Shown here: in pieces, positions 19,738-31,056 of the stretch
Numbering within the stretch: the stretch's first letter is position 1
Layout of the letters: each line of letters begins with the position of its first letter
Made by a program: the position numbers and the translations under genes
The notes under the pieces: generated by a model
Told to the model about the DNA's origin: nothing
Database searches by the model: none
What the model saw: the letters and a program-made list of their open reading frames with translations, nothing else
Assembly: GCA_903831255.1 (NCBI GenBank)
Contig: CAIKWZ010000040.1
Coordinates: 62,001-126,000 of the forward strand
DNA length: 64,000 nt
Source of the DNA: an uncultured Alphaproteobacteria bacterium
Lineage (GTDB): Bacteria; Pseudomonadota; Alphaproteobacteria; Caulobacterales; Hyphomonadaceae
Direction of reading: 5' to 3'

Positions 19738-20523
19738 TCAGGCGCCCCTCGACGTCGCCGTCACATTGCGCTGATAAAGTAGCAATAGTCCCCGGATCGT
19801 GACATCCGGGTCAAAGTGATCAATCCGTCTCGCCGCCCCTTCGAAGAGAGACGCGACGCCCCCGGTTGCGATTGCTGTCATGGGCTGGCCATACTCCTCC
19901 TTGATCCGTTCGACCAGTCCGTCGATCAAATCAATGTATCCCCAGAACACTCCGGCCTGCATCGCCTGCACGGTGTCGCGGCCGATAACGCGCTCGGGAC
20001 GCTGAATGGCGACCCGCGGCAGCTTGGCGGCGGCTTCATGAAGCGCCTTCATGGACAGATTGATCCCCGGGGCGATGATGCCGCCCTCGAACGAGCCGTC
20101 CGCCGCAACCACGTCGAAGGTTGTCGCCGTGCCGCTGTCGATCACGATCAGCGGCCCTGAATAGGCGGCGTGAGCTCCAATCGCGTTCACAAGGCGGTCG
20201 GCTCCGACCTCGCTCGGCCTCGAAATGCGCACCTCGACCCCGAGCCGGACATTTTCTCCAACCACAAGAGGTTCAACCTTCAGATAGCGACGCGCAAAGT
20301 TCCTCTGATTGAACAGGGACTGGGGGACCACTGTGGAGATGATGCAGGCGGTCAGATCGAGCAGTCGGAGCTGGTTGATCTCCATCAGCTGAGACAGCCA
20401 GACGGCGTAGTCGTCCGCCGTCTTGGTCATATCGGTCGCGCTGCGCCATTGCCCCCGCCAGGTCGATCCGTCGTGAACGGCGAACAGCGTGTTGGTATTG
20501 CCTGTATCAATGACCAGCAACAT
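19738..20523 (-). CDS. coaX: Type III pantothenate kinase
   Basis: First step of CoA synthesis: phosphorylates pantothenate. Seen in 261 residues: the phosphate-binding [11 protein letters not shown] at the N-terminus, the pantothenate-site [12 protein letters not shown] near residue 105, the second ATPase motif [13 protein letters not shown], and the C-terminal ATGGVASLF. This is the CoaX type (ASKHA fold), not CoaA. It lies 20 bases after birA and just before rnj. Together with coaD at 54954 it shows two steps of the CoA pathway in this window. Confidence 0.95.
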   Translation of the reverse strand: MLLVIDTGNTNTLFAVHDGSTWRGQWRSATDMTKTADDYAVWLSQLMEINQLRLLDLTACIISTVVPQSLFNQRNFARRYLKVEPLVVGENVRLGVEVRISRPSEVGADRLVNAIGAHAAYSGPLIVIDSGTATTFDVVAADGSFEGGIIAPGINLSMKALHEAAAKLPRVAIQRPERVIGRDTVQAMQAGVFWGYIDLIDGLVERIKEEYGQPMTAIATGGVASLFEGAARRIDHFDPDVTIRGLLLLYQRNVTATSRGA

Positions 20524-20543
20524 AGGGGATCCCCTTGGAGAAC

Positions 20544-21296
20544 CTAACCCAATACCGAAATTTCACCGGCGCGGATATGGCGCAGATCGCCTCCATCCAG
20601 CTCCAGAATGAGGGCCCCGTCGGGTCCGAGGTCGCGAAAGATCCCCTCCAGCGAACCGTGCGCCGGAGACAGTGCGATACGCTGTCCGAGACCTGCGGCG
20701 CGGATCTTCCAGGCCTCGCGGATCGCCTCGAAGCCGTGGTCCTGGAACGCTGACAACCATCCCCGTAATGAGGCGTCGAGCGCATCGAGAAGGTCGAGGG
20801 GACGAACGCCCCCTCCTCCGGGCAGATCAGCCAGCCGGCCCGTCCTGCGCCCTGGAACGCTCGGAGCCATGGCGATATTGACGCCGAACCCCGCTGCGAC
20901 CCAAAGCCCTCCGCCGATCGCGCCGGTCTCGATCAGAATACCGGCGATTTTGGCGTCTTCCCACATGAGGTCATTCGGCCACTTCAAACGGAGCTCGCGG
21001 CTGTCCGCACGAGCCGCCCCGACCGCGTCATGAAGCGCCAGGGCGGCGACAAAAGACAGAAGGGCGGTCCTGGCAGGCGGATCCGATGAAGTAAAAAAGG
21101 CAGTGGCGCAAAGATTTCCGGAGGGCGAGGCCCAGTTGCGCCCCATTCGTCCCCGCCCCGCTGTATGGAAGTCCGCCTGGATCCAGACCGGCCCCCTGTC
21201 GCCGAGGCGGGCGCGACGCTGCGCCTCTTCATTCGTGCTGTCGATCTCTTCAAAATGGACGACCGGCCAGGCCCGGTCGAGCGCGGGAAAGGCCAT
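20544..21296 (-). CDS. birA: Biotin--[acetyl-CoA-carboxylase] ligase
   Basis: Attaches biotin to the carboxyl carrier protein of acetyl-CoA carboxylase and related enzymes. Seen: 250 residues; the biotinyl-AMP loop [39 protein letters not shown]; and a small C-terminal SH3-like domain ending with the GEISVLG segment. There is no N-terminal helix-turn-helix, so unlike E. coli BirA it should be a ligase only and not a repressor. It is placed directly after nuoN (five bases) and before coaX. Confidence 0.94.
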   Translation of the reverse strand: MAFPALDRAWPVVHFEEIDSTNEEAQRRARLGDRGPVWIQADFHTAGRGRMGRNWASPSGNLCATAFFTSSDPPARTALLSFVAALALHDAVGAARADSRELRLKWPNDLMWEDAKIAGILIETGAIGGGLWVAAGFGVNIAMAPSVPGRRTGRLADLPGGGGVRPLDLLDALDASLRGWLSAFQDHGFEAIREAWKIRAAGLGQRIALSPAHGSLEGIFRDLGPDGALILELDGGDLRHIRAGEISVLG

Positions 21297-21301
21297 CCAG
21301 A

Positions 21302-22720
21302 TCAGCCGACGCTCGCCTGAGCGGCAAGCTCGAGAACGCGCCCGATCAGAATGGTCAGCGCGGGGAAACTCAGCAGAGCCGTAGCCGTGACAACGAGCCC
21401 GGTTCCAAAATCAGAGTTGTCCAGAGGCTCGCCGGCCGGCTTCATCATCATCGCCCACACCAGACGAAGATAATATCCGAGGGACACCACGCTCGCCAGC
21501 GCGCCCACAAGAACCAGCCAGAGAAGGTCAGACCGCAGAGCCGCTTCGAACACCTGCACCTTGCCCCAGAAACCAACCGCCGGGGGAATGCCTGCGACTG
21601 AGAAAATAAGCGTCATGAGGCCGAGGGCGATGCCTGGCTTGTGTTTCAGAAGGCCGTTGAGATCGGTGACCAGGTCAAGCCCCTGGCCTTTGCGCCGCAA
21701 TCCCAGAAGACCCGCGAACAGACCGAGCGTCGCGATCACGTAAAGCGACATGTAGACAAGCACAGCCGGGGCTCCTGCTTCCGGCCCCGCTGCGACCGCA
21801 ATAAGGGCGAAGCCCACGTTCGAAATCGAGGAATAGGCCAGAATTCGCTTGAGGCTTGTCTGCCGCAGGGCGCCAAAGGCCCCGATGAGCATCGACATGG
21901 CGGAGAGAATGGCGACCACTCCCTGCCACGACGCCTGGTGAGGGCCAAACGCCCGAAACAGGACGCCCGCCATAAGGGCGACAGCGGCGATTTTTGGAGC
22001 GGTGGCGAAGAAACTGACGACCGGCGTAGGCGCGCCCTCATAAACGTCCGGCGTCCAGATATGGAAGGGCGCGGCGGACGCCTTGAAGGCGAGGCCTGTC
22101 AGGAGAAGCACGAGACCAAAGATCAGCCCAACGGACGGATCGGCCTGGGCGATTACGTCAAAGCGCGTGCCTCCGGCGAAACCGTAGATCAGCGAAGCCC
22201 CGTAAAGCAGCAGTCCCGAGGCGAGCGCTCCAAGGACGAAGTACTTGAGACCTGCTTCCGCCGACCGAAGATTATCGCGGGCGAAGGCGGCCAGAACGTA
22301 GGAGGACAGAGAGAGGGTCTCGATCCCCATGTAGAGCGCCATAAGATCATTTGCCGAGAGCATGATGCCTGCCCCGAGGGAGGCGAATATGGTCAGCAGC
22401 GAAAACTCGTAACGCTCGAGGCCCGTCCCCCGAACGCTCGCGCCCGACATGGCCAGAGACACAGCGGCCATGGCGTAGGCGACTGATTTGGCGAGGCTGG
22501 CGAAGGGCGTGGACAGATAAAGGCCGTTGAAGGCTTCCTCCGACCCGCCCATACGACCGAAGGACAGAACAGACGCCGCAACAAGCGCCAGCGCGGACGC
22601 GAGGCGCACGAGGCGGCTGGAGCGGTCGCCCGCGATGGCTCCGAAGAGGACGCCGCCGACCCCGAATAGGGCGAGAAGCACTTCCGGCGCCGCTGAGTGA
22701 AAATCGGTCAGGAGATCCAT
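21302..22720 (-). CDS. nuoN: NADH-quinone oxidoreductase subunit N
   Basis: Antiporter-like proton-pumping subunit of respiratory complex I in the inner membrane. Seen: 472 residues with about fourteen membrane segments and the proton_antipo_M region. Family landmarks are MGIETLSLSSYVLAAF (with the key Glu in TM5), AEAGLKYFVLGALASG and PFHIWTPDVYEGAPTPV (the Lys/His channel region). It is the last nuo gene, ten bases after nuoM. Confidence 0.95.
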   Translation of the reverse strand: MDLLTDFHSAAPEVLLALFGVGGVLFGAIAGDRSSRLVRLASALALVAASVLSFGRMGGSEEAFNGLYLSTPFASLAKSVAYAMAAVSLAMSGASVRGTGLERYEFSLLTIFASLGAGIMLSANDLMALYMGIETLSLSSYVLAAFARDNLRSAEAGLKYFVLGALASGLLLYGASLIYGFAGGTRFDVIAQADPSVGLIFGLVLLLTGLAFKASAAPFHIWTPDVYEGAPTPVVSFFATAPKIAAVALMAGVLFRAFGPHQASWQGVVAILSAMSMLIGAFGALRQTSLKRILAYSSISNVGFALIAVAAGPEAGAPAVLVYMSLYVIATLGLFAGLLGLRRKGQGLDLVTDLNGLLKHKPGIALGLMTLIFSVAGIPPAVGFWGKVQVFEAALRSDLLWLVLVGALASVVSLGYYLRLVWAMMMKPAGEPLDNSDFGTGLVVTATALLSFPALTILIGRVLELAAQASVG

Positions 22721-22730
22721 CGCTGCGGTC

Positions 22731-24206
22731 CTATTTCCCGATCATCTGGAGAATATCGCGGGTCGAGCCCTCGGTGATGTCGAAGACAACCGAAGGAAAG
22801 ACGCCCAGCCCGAGAGCGAACACGGCGAGGAGACCGAGAATGAAAACCTCGGTGAGCGTGACGTCGCGGATATCGAAGAGCTTCTCGTTGGTCATCTCTC
22901 CGAACACCGTCCGTCGGTAGAGGGTCAGCATATAGACAGCCGAAAGGATCACGCCGAGCGCGGCTCCGGCGGCCGCCCATGAGGAGGCCTGGAAACCGCC
23001 CACCATGGTCATCAGTTCCCCGACGAACCCGCTGGTGCCCGGCAGGCCGACATTGGCCATCGAGAACAGCATAAACAGCGCCGCATAAACCGGCATCCGG
23101 TGAACAAGGCCGCCGTAGAAAGCGATTTCCCGGGTATGCATGCGGTCGTAGATGACCCCGACGCAGAAGAAGAGCGCGCCTGAAATGACCCCGTGAGAGA
23201 TCATCTGGAAAATGGCCCCCTGAATACCGGCCTCATTGAAGGCGAAGATGCCAAGGGTCACGAACCCCATGTGCGCCACCGAAGAATAGGCGATGAGCTT
23301 CTTGATGTCGGTCTGACGGAACGCCACCAGCGAGGCGTAGATGATCGCCGTGACGCTGAGAATGAACATCAGGGGCTGGAAGAGGATCGAGGCGTCAGGG
23401 AACATCGGCAGAGAGAAGCGGAGGAACCCGTATCCCCCCATTTTGAGAAGCACGCCTGCGAGGATCACCGACCCGGCGGTCGGCGCCTCCACGTGAGCGT
23501 CCGGCAGCCATGTGTGGACCGGCCACATCGGCAGCTTCACCGCGAAGGACGCGAAGAACGCCAGCCACAGCCAGGTCTGGACGCCCGGGTCGAAGGGGTA
23601 ATCCTGAAGCGCCTGTACGTCGGTCGTTCCAACCGTGACGTACATGTAAATCATCGCAGCCAGCAGGAGGAGAGAGCCGAGAAGCGTGTACAGGAAGAAC
23701 TTGAACGCGGCGTACAGCCGGTTTTTGCCGCCCCAGACGCCGATGATGAGGAACATCGGAATGAGACCGCCCTCGAAGAAGACGTAGAACAGCATCAGGT
23801 CGAGAGCGCAGAACACTCCGATCATGAGTGTCTCGAGAACGAGGAACGCAATCATGTAGTCGGAAACGCGCTCCTCGACCGACTTGAAGCTCCAGAGGAT
23901 GCACAGCGGCGTGAGGGCCGTCGTCAGCACCACCAGAAGGATAGCCATTCCGTCGACGCCCAGATGGTAGGACACGCCTTCATACCAGGCGACCTTCTCC
24001 ACCAGCTGAAAACCTGACTGGGCGGGATCGAACTGCTGAAGAGCGATCAGCGACACGACCAGACATGCAAGAGACACGATCAGTGCGATCGGCTTCGAAG
24101 CGCCGTCCGCGAGGCGCGCGCCGCCCGCCATGCGAAGGGCCGTCACAACAAGGGCGCCCGCAAGCGGCAGGAAGGTCGTCAGACTGAGAAGAGGCAAACC
24201 GTTCAT
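22731..24206 (-). CDS. nuoM: NADH-quinone oxidoreductase subunit M
   Basis: Second antiporter-like membrane subunit of complex I. Seen: 491 residues; [18 protein letters not shown] (TM5 with the essential Glu); [35 protein letters not shown]; and [16 protein letters not shown]. About fourteen membrane segments are apparent. It sits between nuoL (three bases upstream) and nuoN, the standard order. Confidence 0.96.
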   Translation of the reverse strand: MNGLPLLSLTTFLPLAGALVVTALRMAGGARLADGASKPIALIVSLACLVVSLIALQQFDPAQSGFQLVEKVAWYEGVSYHLGVDGMAILLVVLTTALTPLCILWSFKSVEERVSDYMIAFLVLETLMIGVFCALDLMLFYVFFEGGLIPMFLIIGVWGGKNRLYAAFKFFLYTLLGSLLLLAAMIYMYVTVGTTDVQALQDYPFDPGVQTWLWLAFFASFAVKLPMWPVHTWLPDAHVEAPTAGSVILAGVLLKMGGYGFLRFSLPMFPDASILFQPLMFILSVTAIIYASLVAFRQTDIKKLIAYSSVAHMGFVTLGIFAFNEAGIQGAIFQMISHGVISGALFFCVGVIYDRMHTREIAFYGGLVHRMPVYAALFMLFSMANVGLPGTSGFVGELMTMVGGFQASSWAAAGAALGVILSAVYMLTLYRRTVFGEMTNEKLFDIRDVTLTEVFILGLLAVFALGLGVFPSVVFDITEGSTRDILQMIGK

Positions 24207-24209
24207 GCG

Positions 24210-26324
24210 TCAGCCCCTCGCCTGGCCGAAAAGAACCGCCGCCCCGAAAGCGACCGCGGACAGAAGAATGACCAGCGCGTAGTGGAAGAGATAGCCGGTG
24301 TGCAGACGCGAAAGTCCCCCGGCCCCCGCCTGCGCCAGCTTGGTGACCCCGTCAGGACCGAGGCCGTCGATGATCTTCCGGTCGCCGACCTTCCAGAAAA
24401 GATCTCCCAGCAGGGCGGTCCCCCGCACGAAGACAAGTGAGTAGAGTTCGTCAAAATACCACTTGTTTGAGAGGAAGCTGTGAAGCGGCCCGCCATTGGC
24501 CGCCATGCGACGCGGCAGCGCCGGCCGCAGAATGTAGAAGTAGGTCGCAAACAGCAGTCCGCCGATCCATGCCCCGGCTGGAGCCAGAAGCACCCAGAAC
24601 GGAACATCATGACGGTCATGGAGCACATGATTGTCCGGCGCGGTGAAGATCGCCGTGCCCCAGAACTCCGCCTGATGATGGTCGACGAAAGTGTCGTAGA
24701 ACACCCCGCCCGCAAGGACAGCCCCGACCGCGAGAAGGATCAGAGGCAGCGCCATGACCCACGGTGCGTCGTGGGCGTCGTCGTAGGCGTGGTGATCGGC
24801 GCGGGTCTGACCATGAAAGGTCATGAACATCAGACGCCATGAGTAGAAGGAGGTCAGGAACGCGGCTCCGATCGACAGCCAGAAGGCGAGCGGGCCAAGG
24901 GCGTCATGGGAGGCGTAGGCCACCTCTATGATCGCGTCTTTTGAGAAGAAGCCCGCAAAGCCGACATGCGCCTGCTCAACGCCCGGCAGTCCGACCCCCG
25001 TCAGGGCGAGAGTTCCCAGGAGCATCATGACATAGGTGAGCGGCATCTTCTTCCTGAGGCCCCCCATCCGTCTCATATCCTGCTCATGGTGCAGACCGTG
25101 AATGACCGCTCCCGCGGACAGGAAGAGGAGCGCCTTGAAGAAGGCGTGGGTGAACAGATGGAACATCGCCGCCTGATAGGCCCCGAGGCCCGCCGCGAAG
25201 AACATGTATCCAAGCTGCGAACACGTCGAATACGCGATGACCCGCTTGATGTCGTTCTGTGCGAGACCGACCGTGGCTGCGAAGAAGCAGGTGACGGCTC
25301 CCACGAGCGTGATGATCATCGGAGCGACCGTCGTGAACTCGTAAATCGTCGAGCAACGGCATACGAGGAAGACGCCTGCCGTCACCATCGTCGCCGCGTG
25401 AATGAGTGCGGAGACCGGCGTCGGACCTTCCATGGCGTCCGGAAGCCAGGTGTGGAGGAGGAACTGTGCGGATTTACCCATGGCCCCGATGAACAGAAGG
25501 ATCCCCACAATCTCCAGACCGAAGACATACTGCCCAAGGAACTCGAACGAGGCCGCCTGAACCGGAACCGCCTCAAGAGCGCCGATCGGCTGAACCAGGA
25601 GATTGTTCTGAATGACCGCAAAGACGGTCTCGAACTGAACGCTCGAGAAAGTCTCGATACCTGCCTGCTGAAGGTAGGCCGCAGCGATCGCTCCGTCGGC
25701 GCCGATCGACGCCTGGGGAACCTGGATCAGAAAGACAAGGGCCATGATCCCCAGGGCGAAGCCGACATCCCCGACCCGGTTGACCACAAAGGCCTTGATG
25801 GCGGCTGAGTTCGCGGAGGCTTTCTTGTACCAGAAGCCAATGAGCAGATAGGAGGCGAGACCGACGCCTTCCCAGCCGAAGAAAAGCTGGATGAAGTTGT
25901 CAGAGGTCACCAGCATCAGCATGGCGAATGTGAACAGCGACAGGTACGAGAAGAACCGCGCCCTGTGGGGATCCTCCTCCATGTAGCCGATCGAATAGAT
26001 ATGAACGAGCGCCGACACGCTCGTGACAACGAACATCATGACCACCGAGAGCGTATCCACGCGGATAGCCCAGTTGGCGATAAACGTTCCAATATCGATC
26101 CAGCGGGCCAGAACGATCGTGTGGCCGTGGGCCCCGCCTTCGTGCGCCCCGAACGTGTGGGTGAAAAAGAGCGTCCCGGCGGCTATGGCCGCCGACACCA
26201 CAAGAGCGGTCGTGATCGCCATCGCTCCCCGGTCCCCGAGGAAACGCTGCCCGAGCCCAGCCGTCACGGCGGCCACGCCTGGTGCGAACACGATCAGTAG
26301 TGCGGCTAAATCCTGCCAGCCCAC
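24210..26324 (-). CDS. nuoL: NADH-quinone oxidoreductase subunit L
   Basis: Largest antiporter-like subunit of complex I, carrying the long lateral helix at its C-terminus. Seen: 704 residues; SVSALVHIYSIGYM; FFGWEGVGLASYLLIGFW (TM5 Glu); LHTWLPDAMEGPTPVSALIH (proton path Lys/His region); and AYSTCSQLGYMFFA. The frame starts at a GTG (26324) with a GGGAG site seven bases upstream. The C-terminal hydrophobic anchor near residue 680 ends the lateral helix. Confidence 0.95.
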   Translation of the reverse strand: MGWQDLAALLIVFAPGVAAVTAGLGQRFLGDRGAMAITTALVVSAAIAAGTLFFTHTFGAHEGGAHGHTIVLARWIDIGTFIANWAIRVDTLSVVMMFVVTSVSALVHIYSIGYMEEDPHRARFFSYLSLFTFAMLMLVTSDNFIQLFFGWEGVGLASYLLIGFWYKKASANSAAIKAFVVNRVGDVGFALGIMALVFLIQVPQASIGADGAIAAAYLQQAGIETFSSVQFETVFAVIQNNLLVQPIGALEAVPVQAASFEFLGQYVFGLEIVGILLFIGAMGKSAQFLLHTWLPDAMEGPTPVSALIHAATMVTAGVFLVCRCSTIYEFTTVAPMIITLVGAVTCFFAATVGLAQNDIKRVIAYSTCSQLGYMFFAAGLGAYQAAMFHLFTHAFFKALLFLSAGAVIHGLHHEQDMRRMGGLRKKMPLTYVMMLLGTLALTGVGLPGVEQAHVGFAGFFSKDAIIEVAYASHDALGPLAFWLSIGAAFLTSFYSWRLMFMTFHGQTRADHHAYDDAHDAPWVMALPLILLAVGAVLAGGVFYDTFVDHHQAEFWGTAIFTAPDNHVLHDRHDVPFWVLLAPAGAWIGGLLFATYFYILRPALPRRMAANGGPLHSFLSNKWYFDELYSLVFVRGTALLGDLFWKVGDRKIIDGLGPDGVTKLAQAGAGGLSRLHTGYLFHYALVILLSAVAFGAAVLFGQARG

Positions 26325-26345
26325 GCCTATGCTCCCTTCCCTCGC

Positions 26346-26660
26346 CTAACCGCGCAACACGCTCACGTTTTCAACGGCGATCTCTCCGCGATTGCGGAAG
26401 TAGACCACAAGGATAGCAAGGCCCACCGCCGCTTCCGCGGCGGCTACGGTCAGCACCATCAAGGCGAAGACCTGCCCGGCCAGATCCCCGTTGAAAACGG
26501 AAAAGGCGACGAGGTTGATGTTGACCGACAAGAGGATGAGCTCGATCGCCATGAGAATGACGATGATATTCTTGCGGTTCACGAAAATGCCGACGACGCC
26601 GATCGTGAAGAGAGCGGCGGAGACGGCCAGATAGTGTTCAACGCCCAGTGCGCCAGCCAT
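26346..26660 (-). CDS. nuoK: NADH-quinone oxidoreductase subunit K
   Basis: Small three-helix membrane subunit of complex I. Seen: 104 residues; the conserved buried Glu residues appear in [11 protein letters not shown] (Glu40) and [12 protein letters not shown] (Glu76), matching E. coli Glu36 and Glu72. It lies two bases after the nuoJ stop, so the pair is translationally close. Confidence 0.96.
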   Translation of the reverse strand: MAGALGVEHYLAVSAALFTIGVVGIFVNRKNIIVILMAIELILLSVNINLVAFSVFNGDLAGQVFALMVLTVAAAEAAVGLAILVVYFRNRGEIAVENVSVLRG

Positions 26661-26662
26661 GG

Positions 26663-27286
26663 TTACAGCCCCTGTCCTGGTTTGACGTCGATGAGTTCAA
26701 CAGCGTCTTTCCGCCGACGCGTCGTCTGCTGTGCGGCTGACTGACGTCGGACGTGGGGGCGAGACCTCAAGGTCAGCACAATGGCCCCGATCATCGCCAC
26801 CAGCAGAACCACGCCGGCCAGCTGGAACAGCAGCAGATTGTCCGTGTAAATCACTTTAGAGAGCGCCTCGGCGTTCGTCGCCGCGCCGGGCTTGGGATCG
26901 AACGTGCCGCTGGGCGCTCTGGAGGAGGCTGCGACCGCCACCACGGCGATTTCAGCCAGCAGCGCCAGGCCAAGTAACGCGCCCGCAGGCAGGTAGGACA
27001 GGAACCCCTGCTTGAGCTCGACGAAGTCGACATCGAGCATCATCACCACGAACAGGAACAACACCGCGACGGCGCCGACATAGACAACCACCAGCAGCAT
27101 CGCGAGGAATTCCGCCCCGATCAGGACGAGAAGGCCCGCTGAGGTGAAGAAGGCGCAGATGAGCCACAGCACGGAGTGAACCGGGTTGCGGGCTGCGATG
27201 ACGAACAGGGCCGACAGAACGACCACGCTCGAGAGAATGTAAAACGCGATCAGCAGCACGCTGGTTCCCGCCTGTTCAAGATCCAA
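26663..27286 (-). CDS. nuoJ: NADH-quinone oxidoreductase subunit J
   Basis: Membrane subunit of complex I. Seen: 207 residues; five membrane segments; landmarks [12 protein letters not shown] and [21 protein letters not shown] (quoted here in part). The frame starts at a TTG (27286); the next residues align well with known NuoJ N-termini, so I keep it. The last 35 or so residues form a strongly basic, non-membrane tail ([20 protein letters not shown]) that many relatives share only loosely. It follows nuoI by about 65 bases. Confidence 0.93.
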   Translation of the reverse strand: MDLEQAGTSVLLIAFYILSSVVVLSALFVIAARNPVHSVLWLICAFFTSAGLLVLIGAEFLAMLLVVVYVGAVAVLFLFVVMMLDVDFVELKQGFLSYLPAGALLGLALLAEIAVVAVAASSRAPSGTFDPKPGAATNAEALSKVIYTDNLLLFQLAGVVLLVAMIGAIVLTLRSRPHVRRQSAAQQTTRRRKDAVELIDVKPGQGL

Positions 27287-27351
27287 ACCGCCCTATCCGG
27301 AGGGGCAGTGTTCAATTCGACTCGCGGCCCCGCCGACCGCGCGCAGTCCTT

Positions 27352-27837
27352 CTAACGATAGCGGGCGTCCAGTTCCAGATTTCTTGCGATCTCCCGCTCC
27401 CAGCGGTCGCCATTATCCAGAAGACGCTCCTTATCGTAGTAGAGCTCCTCCCGGGTCTCGGTTGCGAATTCGAAATTCGGGCCTTCCACGATCGCATCCA
27501 CTGGGCAGGCTTCCTGACAGAAGCCGCAGTAAATGCACTTCACCATGTCGATATCGTAGCGCGTGGTCCGACGGCTCCCGTCCTCCCGCGGCTCGGCCTC
27601 AATGGTGATGGCCTGCGCCGGGCAGATCGCCTCGCAGAGTTTGCACGCGATGCAGCGTTCTTCCCCGTTTGGATATCGCCTCAACGCGTGTTCGCCGCGG
27701 AAACGGGACGAGAGAGGTCCCTTTTCGAAGGGGTAGTTGATGGTCGCCTTGCGAGTGAAGAACTGACGCATGGAAAGCATGAACGCTGACAGGAAGTCTG
27801 TCAGCATCGCTCCGCGTATGGCCTGACCGATGGACAT
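27352..27837 (-). CDS. nuoI: NADH-quinone oxidoreductase subunit I
   Basis: Peripheral-arm subunit carrying two [4Fe-4S] clusters (N6a and N6b). Seen: 161 residues with two ferredoxin motifs, [16 protein letters not shown] and [16 protein letters not shown], each with the CxxCxxCxxxCP pattern. The N-terminal amphipathic part docks on the membrane arm. It lies ten bases downstream of nuoH. Confidence 0.97.
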   Translation of the reverse strand: MSIGQAIRGAMLTDFLSAFMLSMRQFFTRKATINYPFEKGPLSSRFRGEHALRRYPNGEERCIACKLCEAICPAQAITIEAEPREDGSRRTTRYDIDMVKCIYCGFCQEACPVDAIVEGPNFEFATETREELYYDKERLLDNGDRWEREIARNLELDARYR

Positions 27838-27846
27838 TCCTGGCCC

Positions 27847-28926
27847 CTAGATCCCGAACTGGTGAGTGAAGACGCGATAGCCGGAGACGAGAATGACCGC
27901 CACCAGGGAAGTCGGAAGGAAGATCTTCCAGCCAAGGCGCATCAGCTGGTCGTACCGGTATCTGGGAACGATCGCTTTCACCATGGCGAAAAGGAAGAAG
28001 AAGAAGATCACCTTGACCGCAAACATCAGGAACGAGCCGAGCGAGACCAGCCAGTCCGGCATATCGCCCACCGGGATCGGGATCGGGCTGTGCCAGCCGC
28101 CGAAGAACAGGATGGTCAGCATGGCGCACATCATCACGATGTTCAGATATTCGCCGATCATGAACAGGAGATACGGAGTGGAGGAATACTCCACCTGATA
28201 ACCCGCCACGAGTTCGGATTCCGCCTCCGGAAGGTCGAAGGGAGGCCGGTTCGTCTCCGCAAGCGCGGAAATAAAGAAGATGACGAACATCGTGAACATC
28301 ACGGGGAAAAGCAGGATCCGGTCGGGGCGGAGCAGGAAGGCGTGCCAGTTCCAGATGCCTCCGGCCTGACTGTCGACGATATCGGTAAGGTTCATAGATC
28401 CGACGAGGAGAAGGACCGTGATGATCACAAACCCGATTGAGACTTCATAGGACACCATCTGCGCGGCGGATCGAAGCGCGCCCAGAAACGGATACTTCGA
28501 GTTCGAAGCCCACCCGCCCATGATAATGCCGTAAACGCCCAGCGACGAGATCGCGAACAGGTAGAGCACTCCGACATTAAGATCCGCGATCACCCACCCC
28601 GGAGCGACAGGAACCACGGCCCAGCCCACAAAGGCGAGCGTCAGGGTCAGGATCGGCGCGAGAATGAAAACCGTCTTGTTGGCCCCGGCGGGGATAACGA
28701 TTTCCTTGAAGACGAACTTGAAGAAGTCAGCAAACGACTGAAGCAGGCCGAACGGCCCCACCACGTTCGGCCCCTTCCGGAGCTGGACCGCCGCCCACAC
28801 TTTGCGGTCCATCAGCAGCAGAAACGCGAGAGAGATCAGAAGCACCACCATGAAGGCGAGCACCTGCAGCGCGGCGAGGCCCACGCCCCCCCAGACGCCG
28901 CCGCCCCATTCGAACATCCGTTCCAT
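27847..28926 (-). CDS. nuoH: NADH-quinone oxidoreductase subunit H
   Basis: Membrane subunit that forms the quinone chamber with NuoB and NuoD. Seen: 359 residues with about eight membrane segments; [24 protein letters not shown] (given in part) near the N-terminus; [20 protein letters not shown]; and the acidic loop [20 protein letters not shown], diagnostic of NuoH/ND1. A GGAGGGG site precedes the ATG. It follows nuoG by nine bases. Confidence 0.97.
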   Translation of the reverse strand: MERMFEWGGGVWGGVGLAALQVLAFMVVLLISLAFLLLMDRKVWAAVQLRKGPNVVGPFGLLQSFADFFKFVFKEIVIPAGANKTVFILAPILTLTLAFVGWAVVPVAPGWVIADLNVGVLYLFAISSLGVYGIIMGGWASNSKYPFLGALRSAAQMVSYEVSIGFVIITVLLLVGSMNLTDIVDSQAGGIWNWHAFLLRPDRILLFPVMFTMFVIFFISALAETNRPPFDLPEAESELVAGYQVEYSSTPYLLFMIGEYLNIVMMCAMLTILFFGGWHSPIPIPVGDMPDWLVSLGSFLMFAVKVIFFFFLFAMVKAIVPRYRYDQLMRLGWKIFLPTSLVAVILVSGYRVFTHQFGI

Positions 28927-28935
28927 GGGCCCCTC

Positions 28936-31050
28936 CTATTCCGCGGCCGCTGCAGGTCGTGCAGCAAGCTCAGCGCACTCGGCCATTGTCCGCGAGGCGC
29001 GGGCGATGGGATTGGTGAGATGAAACGCCGTAACAGCCGCCTTGAACGCCTCCGTTCCCAGCGCCCCCGCTGAGCCGTAGGCAGGCGGAGCGCTGGCGGA
29101 CGTCGTGGCCGGCGCATAATCAAGACCGAGGAATACCGGGTGGTCGGCCCCCAGCTTAACCCGGAGCTGCGCGAGGGTGTCATACCCAAGCGTCTTGCCA
29201 AGATAAGCCGACAGAGCGCGAAAGATCGCCCAGTCCTCTCGCGCTTCGCCCTTGAGCGGTACGGCGCGCTGCGTCCTCTGGACCCGCCCTTCGGTGTTCA
29301 CATAGGTCGCTGACTTCTCCGTATAGGCCGCCGCCGGTAGGATGATGTCCGCCCGGTGAGCGCCGGCGTCGCCATGTGATCCGACATAAATGACGGTCGC
29401 TGCGCCCGTCTGCGAGAGGTCGAGCTCGTCCGCGCCGATGAGAAGGATTGTCTCGACAGATCCAGCCGCCGCTGCCTTGAGAATGCCGGCCGCATCGAGC
29501 CCCCCCGAACGCGGAAGGAAACCGAGATCCAGCGCCCCGACGCGCGCGGAGGCCGTGTGCAGGACGTTGAAGCCGTTCCAGCCCTCATCAGGCAGGAAGG
29601 CTCCGACCTGCTGAGCCAGAGCTGACGCCGCATGCAGCACAGCGGCCCCGTCAGCGCCGGTCAGGGCTCCCTGGCCGACGATGATCATGGGACGACGAGC
29701 AGCTCGAAGTCCCTCGAAGACAGGATGTCCCGCGACCAGCAGGCCAAGATCCTTAGCTCCGCGACCGGCGTCGATCGTCTCGTAGGTCAGATCCGCCCTG
29801 GGGCCGATCGAGGCTACCTTAAGGCCTCTCTGGAGCCAGTTGCGACGAATTCTGGCGTTGAGGACGGGCGCCTCGGTCCGGGGGTTCGAACCGATCAGGA
29901 GGAGATAATCCGCCTCATCGATACCCATGATTGTCGAGTTGAACAGCCAGCTCTCGCGCGGCAGTCGGGATCCGTCTGATCCGATGCCGAGCGCGGCCCC
30001 GTCCTGACGGCCGTCAAGCGACCTGACCCCCAACGCATCGAGAAGATCCATCGCCGCCTTCATGCCTTCCACGCAGGCCAGATCGCCTGCGATGGCGCCA
30101 ATCCGGTCGGCCGGTCGAGCCAGCGCGGCGGAGGCCGCCTTCAGCGCCTCATCCCACGATACAGGCGTCAGCTTGCCGTCGACGCGCAGATAGGGTCGAT
30201 CCAGCCTCTGTCGCGCAAGGCCATCAAAGATGAAGCGCGTCTTGTCCGAAATCCACTCCTCGTTGATCTCCTCATTCACGCGCGGGAGAATTCGCATCAC
30301 CGCAGGACCACGGGCGTCGACGCGGATCGCTGACCCAAGGGCGTCCATCACATCGACGCTCTCGGTCTTGCGAAGCTCCCAAGGACGCGCGTTGAACGCG
30401 TAGGGCTTGGATGTCAGAGCCCCGACGGGACAAAGATCGATAACGTTCCCCGACAGCTCTGACGTCAGTGCGCGCTCGAGATAGGTCGTGATCTCTGCAT
30501 CCTCGCCGCGATTGGCGAGGCCGATTTCCTCGACGCCTGCAACCTCGGCGGCGAAACGAACGCAGCGCGTGCACTGGATACAGCGCGTCATAACCGTCTT
30601 GACCAGCGGTCCCATATTCTTGTCGTCGACCGCCCGCTTGGGCTCCTCGTAACGGGAGGCGGCGCGGCCGAACCCCATCGCCTGATCCTGAAGGTCGCAC
30701 TCTCCGCCCTGGTCGCAGATCGGACAGTCAAGCGGGTGGTTGATAAGAAGAAACTCCATCACGCCGTTGCGGGCCTTGAGCGCTCTTGGCGAACGTGTCT
30801 CGACCCGTGGCGGCGTTCCGTCCGGATTGGGCCTCATGTCGCCGACGGTCTGGGCGCAGGATGCAATCGGCTTGGGCGCTCCCACCCAGTCCACCAGACA
30901 CATCCGGCAATTGCCCGCGATAGACAGGCGCTCGTGATAGCAGAAGCGCGGGATCTCCGCGCCGGCCGCTTCACACGCCTGAAGCAGTGTGTAGGACTTG
31001 GGGACCTCAACCTCGGTTCCGTCGACGACCAGCTTGAACGTATCGCTCAT
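28936..31050 (-). CDS. nuoG: NADH-quinone oxidoreductase subunit G
   Basis: Largest peripheral subunit. Seen in 704 residues: a [2Fe-2S] domain with CYHERLSIAGNCRMCLVDW (N1b) and a further Cys at IASCAQ; the His/Cys cluster HPLDCPICDQGGECDLQ (N5); and the ferredoxin-like CIQCTRCVRF with LCPVGALTSKP (N4). The remainder is a molybdopterin-oxidoreductase-like domain with no cofactor role in complex I. I did not see the extra N7 Cys motif of E. coli. It lies between nuoF (six bases upstream) and nuoH. Confidence 0.95.
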   Translation of the reverse strand: MSDTFKLVVDGTEVEVPKSYTLLQACEAAGAEIPRFCYHERLSIAGNCRMCLVDWVGAPKPIASCAQTVGDMRPNPDGTPPRVETRSPRALKARNGVMEFLLINHPLDCPICDQGGECDLQDQAMGFGRAASRYEEPKRAVDDKNMGPLVKTVMTRCIQCTRCVRFAAEVAGVEEIGLANRGEDAEITTYLERALTSELSGNVIDLCPVGALTSKPYAFNARPWELRKTESVDVMDALGSAIRVDARGPAVMRILPRVNEEINEEWISDKTRFIFDGLARQRLDRPYLRVDGKLTPVSWDEALKAASAALARPADRIGAIAGDLACVEGMKAAMDLLDALGVRSLDGRQDGAALGIGSDGSRLPRESWLFNSTIMGIDEADYLLLIGSNPRTEAPVLNARIRRNWLQRGLKVASIGPRADLTYETIDAGRGAKDLGLLVAGHPVFEGLRAARRPMIIVGQGALTGADGAAVLHAASALAQQVGAFLPDEGWNGFNVLHTASARVGALDLGFLPRSGGLDAAGILKAAAAGSVETILLIGADELDLSQTGAATVIYVGSHGDAGAHRADIILPAAAYTEKSATYVNTEGRVQRTQRAVPLKGEAREDWAIFRALSAYLGKTLGYDTLAQLRVKLGADHPVFLGLDYAPATTSASAPPAYGSAGALGTEAFKAAVTAFHLTNPIARASRTMAECAELAARPAAAAE

Positions 31051-31056
31051 CGAGCC